Shown here: piece by piece, positions 45,589 through 56,847 of the stretch
Numbering within the stretch: the stretch's first letter is position 1
Layout: every line of letters begins with the position of its first letter
Assembly (NCBI GenBank): GCA_030490835.1
Contig: CM059972.1
Span: 17,709,764-17,773,763, forward strand
Source of the DNA: Annona cherimola
Lineage: Eukaryota > Streptophyta > Magnoliopsida > Magnoliales > Annonaceae
Length of the DNA stretch: 64,000 nt
Direction: 5' to 3'
Translations under genes and position numbers: made by a program
Notes under the pieces: generated by a model
Told to the model about the DNA's origin: nothing
Seen by the model: only the letters and a program-made list of their open reading frames with translations
The model's database searches: none

Positions 45589-45858
45589 GTGTGTTTCATA
45601 AGACATAAAAAATGTCAAGTTAAAACTTTTCGCTTTCTATTACTATTATATTTTTAATCATTTCTTTACATCTTCTTGTTCAATTATTCTACTTTTTAAT
45701 TATTACATAACTAATTATACAACTAACATATCTATTTTAACTTTATTCTCTTTACTCATTATTATTAACCCTGTCACATGACATCATTTTATTTTATTTT
45801 TGACAATTTTTATATAAAAAATTTTTCATACAAAAGTTTTATCACTTTCCAAACACAC
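45589..45858 (+). mobile_element. Tourist-like MITE copy C
   Basis: Starts near TGTGTGTTTCATAAG and ends TTTCCAAACACAC. The interior matches the family (TTAAAACTTTTCGCTTTCTA, TATTTTAACTTTATTCTC, CACATGACATCATTTT). The target triplet is not clear, and the left end is degraded. Confidence 0.72.
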
Positions 45859-47580
45859 TAGTAAGTAAAAGAAGAAGATGAATTTAAATTTTAGAGGAAA
45901 ATGTTTTAGTAAAATACATAAGTTTGATAATCTTGTTATATTTAAAACTAGAATGATGATATGTGACCATATTTACTTTTTTATGAATGCATGCTCTAAT
46001 ATAGAAATATGGGAAAAATTCATGGCCATGTTTGGAACATATACGGGCAATAAGTAGTAGAAATATTTTACACTTTCCTCAAATGTAAAAACGCTTGCTT
46101 GGATCACTGTCAAGCCGATTATATGACATCTAAACAACCAACATGTTTAATTGATCACATTCAATTAGTAAATAAAAAATTTACACCATGAAATAATCAT
46201 AATATACCTCATAAATTTAAAACTAGTTTCAAATAAGAATAAATCAAATTAAGGATTAAATAGTCCAAATTAGAAAATGAAATATAGAAGACATAAGATT
46301 TACATACAAAGGTTGATTTATGAATATAAGATCTCACGAACCCATAGAGAAAAAGTTCCAGTACTAAGAGTTAGGATACAATGAGTTGAGATTACAATAT
46401 TTATGAATTTTTACTTGTAGAGATCAATCAAGGGTTTCTACCATGAAGGAAAAATGGTACAACATATGAGAAGTGAAGGGGAGAATACAAGTGGGAAGGG
46501 TTTGGTCCTGACATCCCTTCCTCCCTTTCTTAGGAAAGTTCTTTAGTTGTTACGTATGACTTGGCATGGGCCTGACTAGAGATGGCTGCTGCGGTACTTT
46601 CGTCTTGCTTCTGCCAACAATTTATTAACAAGATGTCACATTGGTCACATGGATCCATGGTATTATTCCCTTAATCAAAGTATTTAAATCCAAAGGCACA
46701 CCTAACCTGGGCTCCGATTTGACGAAACCTTTGTCAATACCATAAAATTAAATTTTAGTATATTTAGTAAATAAAAGATCATGACATAAGATTAAAAAAT
46801 AAGATCATGACTAAAATAATCATAACGTATGATAAAATTAAAATCATTGTAACAACACATATAAGTTTATTAAACTTTTTGCATCAAATTTGATGCATTT
46901 GGTCATTTTTTAAAAATTTACATGGTATTCTTATTTTTGAAAATCAAAAGGGATGCATGATATTTTTAAAAATAAAATATCAAATAAGGTTAAAATTTTC
47001 CAAATTTTACAAAGGTCAGTATCTAGGCTAGGCCTACACTTTTAAAAAAAATTTTAATTTAGGACCATACGTAGTTCGCAGCGATCTGAGACGGGCGTCC
47101 ATGTAAATATGTCACGAAAGCAAACCCTTTCATGGCCCTAAATATTCAAAATTCTAATTTCTATGATTTGCGCGTCTCGAAATTTTCGACTTGCAAAAGT
47201 TTTCTTTATTGGGTGCTTAATTACTCCCTGGCAGCTGGGGAAATTAATTAAATACCGAAAAAGAAAAAGCAATTTAATTAGAGCTGTGGATCTTTTCTTA
47301 AAAGTCAAGAAGCGAAGAAAGCAATAGCGCCCCAAATATTCCTAGAAAAAGGAATAAAGTGAAATATTAAAAGGATAATTTATCCAGAGCTGTTGTTACT
47401 TGTTAGCACATATTAGAAGCCGAAAGAAAAGGATCCGATGTTGAGAACTTCTCTTTTCACACATACCATGTTACCCAAATGACCAGGGGGAAAAAAAAAA
47501 AAGACCTGATGCATCCTAACCATCAACTTGTTGAAACCTAGAAGTATTGCAGCACCAAACAATCAAAAATCAATGGTCTA
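45859..47580. other. AT-rich intergenic DNA
   Basis: No gene or element recognised. Confidence 0.5.
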
Positions 47581-47861
47581 GGGGGGTGTTTGGCAATAAC
47601 AAAAACTTTTCACCTAAAACTTTTCAATCTAAAACTTTTCATTCTCTACAACTCTTCTATTTTTTAATTATTTTTTTACATCTTCCAACACAAACTACCC
47701 TACTTTTCAATTATTTCTACACAATTACCTATACAACTAACCTATCTATTTTAACTTTATCCTCTTTACTCCTCATTATTACCCCTATCATATCACATCA
47801 TTTGACAACTTTTATTCTTCAGAACTTTTAACCAAAAGTTTTATTCATTCCCAAACACACC
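47581..47861 (+). mobile_element. Tourist-like MITE copy B (best preserved), 281 bp
   Basis: Starts GGGGGGTGTTTGGCAATAAC, ends TTCCCAAACACACC, flanked by CTA on both sides (47578-47580 and 47862-47864). Terminal inverted repeats and a 3-bp target fit Tourist/PIF-Harbinger MITEs. Confidence 0.88.
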
Positions 47862-47864
47862 CTA

Positions 47865-50544
47865 GATCTCTTTGTATGTCTATTTTCATAAGCAAAGCCC
47901 CCTATAAGCTAATCATTTGTGGGGAAGAAATCAGATTCTCTACGAAAACCGTGCTTGGGTACTTTTGATGCCCAACGCCAACGGCACCCAAGTAAAAATA
48001 ATGGAATCGAACAAAAAGAAGGATTTTGATTTTCTAATGCAAGTGGTGTATGTGGGAACAAAAGATGGAGTTTGGTTCTTCCATGGACGTGATGCAACGA
48101 GTTCTCACGTGCATGTTGCATGGGTTCTTGCGTGGCTTCGGCGGAGCCGTGGAGGTGGATAACCAAACCAGCTTAAAAGCTCTGAAAAGAGATGTTGAAA
48201 TTCTCAATCTAGCTAATGCCCACTACTGCTGCAATGTTTCTGCTTTTCTTTCTTGTGGGAGTTGTTGGATGGTACTAAAGATGCTTTGTAATATGAATAT
48301 ATATTACTTGAAAATTTCATGGGGTGGGGTTAAAAGATGGAACCCAGTCCTATTTTTAGTACAGAAAAGGCGAAGAACATTTGGAATTAATGATCTCACC
48401 TCATGAAAAAAATTGTCGCATCGATCACTAGACATGAACGTTACAATGGGAAGTCCAAACACAATGAAAACGATTAATTGTGTTTCTCCAAATGGGAAAG
48501 AACTGTTTTTAGTAAAAAACTTAAAACGTCAACGCTCGGTATCCATCCTTCTATATTTTTTTTTCAAATTGGGTTTATGAAACATCCAAGCATGCATGTT
48601 TTTGATATTAAATTAAACTCATTATTTTAATAGCGACTAATAGGGCATATTTCGATCTTGCGTGCAGTTTTTATCTCACACGAGTATATTTGAAAAAAAT
48701 GCCCGTTCTAACAACAATTGTCAGGATTCTTGGTGAATTAATTAATTAAAGTCCCTACTCATCAAACTAACCAGCGTTCCGTTAAGATAAAGTGGTCAGG
48801 GTACAGTTTAATGATTTGATTACATGGCACTCATCATGTTTAGTAAATCACGAAATTAAATTAAAGTTAATGATCACTGCCTGTTAATAACCGTACTGCG
48901 TAAAGTCCTGGCCAGTGGAGCAACATGTGCAATGTTGATGGAGGATCATATACAGCACGGGTAATAGTGGAGCGCTTGACAAAAAATATCATATGTAATT
49001 TAATTTTGATATCTAAACCATTAGTTACATTTTAGTTAAAATTTAATATCATAAAATCAAATTTAAAATATTTATGTGAGTTTCTAAAAATTAAATTTAT
49101 CAAACTTTTTATTTTTGAATTGATATTAGCTCCATAAAATTATATTATCCTAATTTTTTATATAATCATATTTTATTAGGTTGAACATAATGTATGGATT
49201 AATTTGATTTGAAAAATAAGTAAACAATACTATAAATCTCAGTGTATATGCATGTAACGTCATAGATTTCATTCCTATATACTGATTATAACCACTGATA
49301 TTTATATCCAATATATTCATTTGTTAATATAATGATTTAAATTTGAAAACAATGACTAATAGAAGGTTCAGATGTTTTATTATACATCAACAAAAATTAT
49401 ATTTTAAAGGTGTTACATGCAAGAGAGAGCACATTGATAACCCGCTTCGAAAAAGACAGCAACGAACAAAAGCCGAGGAGCCTCCTCTTACTGCAAACAG
49501 CATCGTATCTTCTTCTTTTGTCTTCCTCTCGTAATAAAGCAAATCGCGGAGTGCGCGTCCTCATGCCCATGCATGCACGATCACACATTTCGAGAGAGGA
49601 GAGAGAGAAGGATATGCAACATAAAAGTGTCACTCAGGCATGCATTGCTCCATGAATCAGTTGAAAGAAATTAAGCATACCCCGAACCCAAACCAAACCC
49701 TGGCGCTCATGGCCTCATGATCACTCAGATAAATATTGCGTGCCCATGAATCGGCAGAACGCAAAGAGCTTAATAGAATGTAAATGGTATAAAATTTTCC
49801 GTAACTAAAATTCTTTTCTTATTTCTAGTATGGGGCGGACCCACGGTCGGAGTCCTCAGTTTTCAAAGCAATATGTCTCCATCATTTATAATTTCTCTGT
49901 TAATAAGAGTTTTATAAATTTTCCTCAAAAAATAATTAGGATATTTGCAGAAAATTTTCTCTATGATATGAAGGTTGTTAAAAAGTGTTTGATTGTAATA
50001 TAAGTTGTGTATAAATATCAATTAGAAAATATAAATACATATAACTAACTTATTTTTCCTATATGTAATATTCCTTTTTACAATTCCAACGCACAGCAAT
50101 CATTCCTCGCTAATTTCCTCATCTCACTTAAAGCATATCTCAAATCAAACCATGGCCCTACAGCACAAGCAGCTGGATCATAAACAAACAAATATTTCTT
50201 GTCTCCGTCTGAAATGGAGTGAGGTCTACGATTTCTTGGTGCGCGTCCGGTTAACGTGCATGAATGACATAAAGCTCACCTTAAACGCCGCTGGCTTCTT
50301 GTCCATGCCCCCCATTAAGCGAAATAAAGCAATCCACTGACGCTTTGCATCGCCATTCCGTCGTAATTGTCGAACGGTACTGAGTACTGACATGCTGGAA
50401 CTAACCATAGTTACTCTCAAAATTACGATCTCAGCCATTTATCATCAGAAAATCTGACTACTAATCCTTATAAATATCTTCAATTATCAATAAAAGATTA
50501 ATAATTTTGCCAAAAAAAAGATAAAGAATACAATATTTAAAGTT
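47865..50544. other. Intergenic DNA, no gene recognised
   Basis: Overlapping frames at 47917-48406 show no known motif and no consistent coding signal. The rest is AT-rich. Confidence 0.5.
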
Positions 50545-50739
50545 TGTTTGTTATTCCATGAAGCTTGTGCATTTAAAACTTTTCATTTTTTATAATTATT
50601 CTATTTTGTAATTATTTTTTTACATATTACTGCACAATTATCTAAATTTCAATTGTTTCTCAATAGTTGCACTGTCCATTTTAATTTTATTATCTTTAAT
50701 TCTCATTGTTACCTTCGTCCTATCAACTACTTTTCTTCT
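50545..50739 (+). mobile_element. Tourist-like MITE remnant G, interrupted by a TRIM
   Basis: Family words ACTTTTCATTTTTTATAATT, TTCTCAATAGTTGCACTGTC, TTTTAATTTTATTATCTTTA and CCTATCAACTACTTTTC follow the order seen in copies A and B. The right end is displaced by the TRIM at 50740 and probably resumes after 51341. Confidence 0.65.
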
Positions 50740-51341
50740 TGTCACATATAGACTCGGAAAAATAACCACTGAGCCCTACGTACAGAGCACACATACCAAA
50801 AAAAAAAATTTGTTGGGCCTGTGAGCTATAAGCTTGACAATGTGATATTGTCAGCTTAGCTGTATGGTTTTAAATTGCACTACACTATATTGAACTTGAG
50901 ACTCATTAATAAACTACCAGAAACTTTCTCTCCTTTTTTGATGTGGAATTTAATTTTGGTCTTTTACAAGCCCGCTAGCTTCCGCCTGATTTGTCTTCAA
51001 ACCACAAGCCCACTCTGAGCTTCTAGCTATAGTTCTAAATTTCACTCGCTCAACTCTCCGAACTACATCTACTGAAAGGGAAGTTACTCTGATACCACTT
51101 GTCACACACAAACCTAAAAAAATAACCATTAGGCTTGACGCACAGAGTACACAAATCGAGAAAAAATGACCTTTGGGCTTGTGGGCTATAAGCATCATAA
51201 TGTGATATTGTCCACTCTGGCATGACAGCTTAACCACAGGGTTTTAAAACGCATCACACTATATTGAACTTAAGTTCTACTTATAAACTACCAAAAACTT
51301 TTTTTTCTTTTCGATGTGGAATTTAGTTTTGGGCTATTACA
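50740..51341 (-). mobile_element. TRIM (miniature LTR retrotransposon), 602 bp, complete
   Basis: Two LTRs, 50740-50968 and 51100-51341 (229 and 242 bp), both TGTCACA...ACA, enclose only 131 bp. A tRNA-Met primer site, TGGTATCAGAGT on the minus strand (51086-51097), lies two bases inside the right LTR, so the element points left. A perfect 5-bp duplication CTTCT flanks it (50735-50739 and 51342-51346). No coding capacity. The LTRs are clearly diverged, so the insertion is old. Confidence 0.93.
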
Positions 51342-51653
51342 CTTCTCAGTAAAAAAGATAACCTAATTTTCTTATTTTTCATATAATTTTTTTCTTTTCT
51401 AGTTCTCGCAACATTGTTTTGATCTCATCTCAAATCACATTCCATGTTCCATCCCAATTATGAATACAGTGCGATGGCCCTCACTTAATTATCAACGTGA
51501 AAGTTATAATTTGATTTAGTAGTTCTACTAATTTTGGATGTAATTTATAAGATTTGTTATACGTACCGATGAAAGTAATAAGAATAATAATAATTACTAT
51601 TACTATTATTATAAATTTGGGTTAGAAAAGTTTACACTTCACAGCATGGGTAT

Positions 51654-52394
51654 TAGGGGTGGGAATCGGAGAGTGTTGATCCGTGACTCGGCCTCGACCC
51701 GACCCATTTTTGACTAGATAAAACTAATATTTTTTTACTGGATAAAACTAATATTTTTTTACTGGATAAAACTAATATTTTTTTACTTGATATAGAGATG
51801 AGTTAAAATTTTTTATCCGAATTCAAAAATAAGGTTGGTGGGTTGACCATATCCTGACCTGAAGAGTCTACCTCCTTCATATATTAATTTATTAAAAACT
51901 ATAAGTTTATGTTTAAATTTTATTATAATTTGCTTTCAACAATAGAAGAATCAATTTATCTAAAATACAATATAAGAATCAACAAGAAGAATTTGTGCAT
52001 ATATAACTTTTATGTATAATTATATATTAACATATTTTAATAAATTTATACTATAATTTCTCATGTTTTGTTTTATTAATAATATGTTTTTTAATAATTA
52101 GTGAAATATTGAAGCATATAACATTTAAATTTAGTATAAATGCATTTTTATGTTAGTTAGGTATATAAATTCTTAAAATTATCTTATTTAGCCTGCATTT
52201 TTTACTCGACTCGCTGTCTCGAAATCGGTCCGATACTAACTCGATGTTTGTCTCAGAAATATTAAAAAAAGTAAGAGTAAAACTGTCCTTGTCCTGACTC
52301 GTTATAAAAATAAAGTCAAACTCAATTTTGAAAAAATAGGATTGAGGTGGGGCAAACTCTGACCCAATACGTCCTGTCTTTATTCCCACCCCTA
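51654..52394. mobile_element. hAT-like non-autonomous element, 741 bp
   Basis: Terminal inverted repeats TAGGGGTGGGAAT / ATTCCCACCCCTA with a perfect 8-bp duplication ATGGGTAT (51646-51653 and 52395-52402). Inside, at about 51711-51787, a 28-29 bp unit containing GATAAAACTAATATTTTTTT occurs three times. No transposase. Confidence 0.92.
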
Positions 52395-52402
52395 ATGGGT
52401 AT

Positions 52403-54744
52403 ATATGATTTCAAAATAGAATTCACTACAGTGCATGGTTCGGAATTTTTATCTTCGTCCCTTTTTCTTAAACGAAAGCATGAGTCTTTAGGCTATAGAT
52501 CATGACATATGCTGTGGGGACGAGAAGATTCCAAATTTCTCCTCTCTTTTTCTCACCATTTGGGGAACAAAGCTCTCTCTCATACACCACCTTGGGTCCA
52601 CTCCAACCTAAATCCCCGATGCATGTTTTGTGATGGGGAGGAGTGCAAACCAGCTATGGTTTTCAGTGCTTTTGTTGGCAAAAGCCTGCTAGGGGCATCT
52701 ATTCTGTGATATGCTCCCCACAAGTGCGTGTGTAGGGCCCATGACAATGTCTTGTTCCAACCTCATCTGATCAGTTCATTTCCTATCAATATTCCTATAG
52801 TATCCATAAACTTCATTGCTTTTTGACTGGTAGGTAGGTAGAATGGTTAATCAATTTCTTAACCTAACTCCAACTCCAACTTTAGGTTCAGTTGGATTGA
52901 ACTATTTCTAGTGTCTCCTTATACATAATCGATCTAGTGAATCTGTAGCTACCTTTTTATATATGCCTGACGGCTTGAAGGGTCAAATTAATAAAAATGC
53001 TGATATAAATAATCATCAGCTTATGTATTTTCCATGCTTGCGGTACTCAAGAACGGATCCTAAGGGAACATTTGTAGATACATAGTTTAAATAAAAAATG
53101 ATAAACAACGATAACAGGTTTTGCTAATGTTTTAAAATTAAAATATCATATCAATCTTAAAAGAACACTAAACGATGCGTGGTTAGCCAGCTAATTCACT
53201 ATTTTTAAATACACACTTCGTTGAGAGTTAAAGCACATTATTACACCAAATAAATTTCGGTTTTAGCAACAAAATTTGTTACAATTTCATTATCAATTTT
53301 TCTATCGAAAATTAAATTTTATTGCATGGTTTTATTGTCAAAAACCAAATTTACTGTAGTGTAAGAATAGGACACTTGTGACTCCTACAAGAGAAGTTTG
53401 TGTATGCAGTTATTTGTTGCAACTAAATTTAGATTTTCTCATTAGTATTGTTAATTGTAACTAATTTTGTTTCTTATTTACGGTCTCCATGCGTCCTCTT
53501 TTTTATTGTAAAAATTTTCTCCAATTCTAAAGAATTTATTTTATTTAACATCACTTCTACTGATCTTACTATAACAATAATTTCGTTGAAAACTTACATT
53601 TTGAGAAAAATTAACATCTATTGAGATAAACATGACTATTAATTTTCAAAAATTTGTATAGTATATGGATATATAGATCAAAATTTTTTTTTAAATACAT
53701 GTGCTTTTCGAATCATAAATAAATACAAAAAGATGTATAAACATGATGAATGATTAGATTTAGAAAAAATATTTTATAATAAAAATAAGAAGCTATGTAG
53801 AGTCTCATGCTACCCAAATCATGCATTGAACCATTATCCGAAAATATATGCAGCCAACTTTATTTATATGTAGCCAAAATTACGTTTTTTTCAGCCAAAA
53901 AACGCTGAAAAAACGACGTTTATTGCAGTTGAAAACGCACAATACCCATCTTGCAAGGTGTTGCTGTTGCATCCAACGATCCATTTCTTTTTTTTTTTTT
54001 TTGGATGGAAACGATCCATTTCTTAAAGAAACCAAACTAGGGGAATCAGAACCATCAGGGCATTGACATTCTTCGGAAGGCAAATATTATAGGCTTTATT
54101 CTCCATTCCCTTTCAACCTGTCTTTTTTACGCATGCATGGCTGACCTGTATATTGGTCTGTTGATGCCCTTGGAGAAGAGGGGCTTTGATACTGTGGGGG
54201 CATCCTATATGGATGGATAAAAACAAATACCCAGCGAAAAACCATCTATATATACTTATTAATTCAAAAAATATATAAATAATTAACAAATCAAAGTTAT
54301 CAAGGGATGGATGATCGATCCAATTTCTCATTTCAACCGAGATATGCTTGGAAAAAGTTGTTTTAACCGTTTATTTTGTTTAAGTAAAGTGGTCTGTGTG
54401 ATCATGCATGTTGTCATTTATATGATCGGCAGTGGCCGTGTCAGACGTCAGATTAAGATAAGAATACCAATAATGAGAACAGATAACTGGCTAGTTGTTC
54501 CTCCTGTCTGACTTTGCCCTTTCACCCCTTTTCATGCGACCGACGTATGCAAATTTTCAACTCCAGCCCGGCCCACTAAAAAACAATTAAAAAGAAATAT
54601 AAGGGCCGGAAAGAAAAAGAAAAAGAAAGGAGAAAGAAGATTTAGACAAATGAGTGTGACTCATCATAGGCATAAATTGCACAGTTTTGTCCACCGAGAC
54701 TACTGTAGGTTTAATATATTCACCAGCTCAATTTGATCAGTGGT
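52403..54744. other. Intergenic DNA, no gene recognised
   Basis: A short frame at 52509-52709 in a less AT-rich patch has no recognised motif. A poly(T) run lies at about 53985-54002. Confidence 0.45.
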
Positions 54745-54910
54745 AAAGGTAATTGAGCCTAGTTCGGCTGGTCAGGATGTTACAGCAGCGCACCCTAATG
54801 GAGGTTTCGATTCCCATAGTGGAAGTTTTGTCATCCTTGTGTGTGGTGAGAGGTGTGATTTCACATATGAGAAGTTTTGATCTCCTTCTCGATAATATTA
54901 GAAAATTTAT
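54745..54910 (+). mobile_element. SINE-like segment with tRNA-type promoter boxes
   Basis: TAGTTCGGCTGG (54760-54771) resembles the tRNA A box and GGTTTCGATTCC (54803-54814) the B box, about 32 bp apart as in a tRNA. The downstream body ends near AGAAAATTTATAAAAATTT. No cloverleaf acceptor stem was found, so this is not a tRNA gene. Ends and target duplication were not resolved. Confidence 0.45.
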
Positions 54911-55206
54911 AAAAATTTATGGGCCTTGATTGGTAGGATTCATGAGCTTGTTTGTAAAATTAGATGGACGTTGAGATGTAGTAAAGTAAGATTCCAAATA
55001 AAGCAATAAAAAAATTTTAATCTTGGTGAAGAAAAGAATTTTGCTTCACATCTCTTACATTTAATAGTAATTGTAAACTGATCTGACATAAACATTACAT
55101 GATTGGGGGATAAGATATCACTTTTAAAATGGAAACCTTAATCGAGAATACTAGGAAAGATATGCAATCTATAATAGTTCAAAAGAAGGCAAATAAGGTT
55201 TTTATG

Positions 55207-55579
55207 GAGTAATTTACAAACATGTCCACATAGTTTAATCATAATTGCATTGCATAGTTTTCAAATTTGCAAAATATTTCTAAATATTTTGACAATAATT
55301 GCAAATATATCCACGGGTTATAACGTCGTTAGTGCACCATCACAACATGAGTATATTTGCAAAAATACCACTTAATTTTTGAAATTACACATATACCTAT
55401 ATAGTTTGCAAACCTTTGCAAATATACCATATCGTAATGTTGCAGTAATGACATTGTAACGACGTGGGAATATTTGTAAATGTGGTTAAATTATGTAGGA
55501 GTAATTTAAAATTTTTGGAACTACGTTGGTATATTTGCAATTATAGTTAAACTAAAGAAGTGTATTTGTGAATTACCCA
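55207..55579. mobile_element. Foldback MITE M2, 373 bp
   Basis: Left GAGTAATTTACAAACATGTC and right AATTACCCA arms are imperfect inverted copies with repeated CATAGTTTAA and GCAAATATA words. TTTTTATG is duplicated on both sides (55199-55206 and 55580-55587). Related to M1 at 34168 but more diverged. Confidence 0.8.
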
Positions 55580-56747
55580 TTTTTATGATCCAATTATATA
55601 TAAAGCTAAAATAATTTTAATGTGTATCATCTGTTGTTAAATGATTTTAATTATTTCTAACTATATAAATTATGGATTAAAATGATTTTCTGTATTTAAA
55701 CATAAAATGAGATGATTCAAGTAATAGACGGAATGCGTTATTGATATATAAATTTTTATTTATGGTGAATTCAACTCTACCTTAGTTTAGCTTAAAGATT
55801 GATCTTATAGAACTATATATTTCACACCACATATACATATAAAATATCCAATTCACACAAATATATAGTGTCCAATCCAGCCTATGATTTAATTTGCAAC
55901 GATGCATACGGTAGAAAACGTGGGCCAAACAAGGCGTGCTTCGGTGCTTGTAGTTATTATGGCCCTTTGAAAGCAGAACTTTCAACTCTTGAGGGGACTC
56001 CCCCCTAAAGAAGAGACTTCAATTAAACAGCAGGTGACGAACTCTTGAAAGAGAAACTTTTATTGGCATGAAAGAATTACTTTTAACATGATACGAAGGG
56101 CATTGAATTATACGGATCATGCACAAATGCTTAAAACTTCCCTAGACTTTTGTTATGAATCCAAATTAATTGCCATCTCTCATAAAAAAATTAATCGTCA
56201 TCATTTATAAATAATCGAGCTTTATTTGCCAGATAACATTGCTAGATGTTCCTACTGTAATATTAGGAAGGCATAACATTAACAGGCATAACACAACAGA
56301 AATAAAATTTCATATACCAGTCTACAAACGGTGCAAAAAACACTCCTAGAACCATTTTCATTTTTCAATCCTTTTGCTGTATATGTAATATATATTCTCA
56401 TAAATTAGATTTTAAAAATTCTTTCAACACTCAATCTTACCGATAGACGCACCAAGCAAATTACATCAGCTAACGAAGAAATATTTCAGTCATTTCTCGC
56501 TGAGAACACCCGACATCCTCAGACCCGAAAGAATTTCGACCCCCGAGAATTCGCCGCGGCGAAAGCAAAAGCGCAGCGAAAAAGCAAAAGTCCGTGCGTG
56601 CGCGCGTGGAAAAGAAATGAGACGTCTTCTCATCTCACACCTTTCTCTTTTTTCTCTTCCCACTTTACCCTTCTCACCTCCTCCCCCGTCTCTCCCTTCC
56701 AACCCGAAAATCCCAAAGCTACCCCTTCACTCATTCCCATTCCATCC

Positions 56748-56754
56748 TATAAAA
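56748..56754 (+). promoter_or_regulatory. TATA box of the AAA-ATPase gene
   Basis: CCTATAAAACGG lies 100 bp before the ATG. The CT run at 56777-56799 falls at about the expected start site, a common plant core-promoter and leader arrangement. Confidence 0.75.
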
Positions 56755-56776
56755 CGGCATCCGAATTCATCCCAAC

Positions 56777-56799
56777 TCTCTCTCTCTCTCTCTCTCTCC
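56777..56799 (+). repeat. CT microsatellite in the AAA-ATPase leader
   Basis: A pure CT run of about 23 bases between the TATA box and the ATG. It probably lies at the transcription start or in the 5' UTR and can act as a pyrimidine patch. Confidence 0.88.
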
Positions 56800-56847
56800 A
56801 CTGCAAAGACAAAACAAAAGCGAAAAACAGACAGAGAATCCAAAAAT

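Noticed and set aside
47917..48406. Overlapping ORFs that looked gene-like
   Set aside because: No recognisable protein family, inconsistent frames and no splice-consistent continuation.
52490..52730. Possible gene or microRNA precursor (ATATGCTGTGGGGA / TCCCCACA complementarity)
   Set aside because: The pairing is short and far apart, no known miRNA sequence is recognised, and the 66-residue frame has no motif.
54755..54820. A tRNA gene
   Set aside because: A- and B-box-like words are present, but no acceptor stem or anticodon arm could be folded by eye.
56617..56847. Upstream in-frame Met of the AAA-ATPase frame at 56617
   Set aside because: It lies upstream of the TATA box and CT leader; family members start at MEILSQMW.
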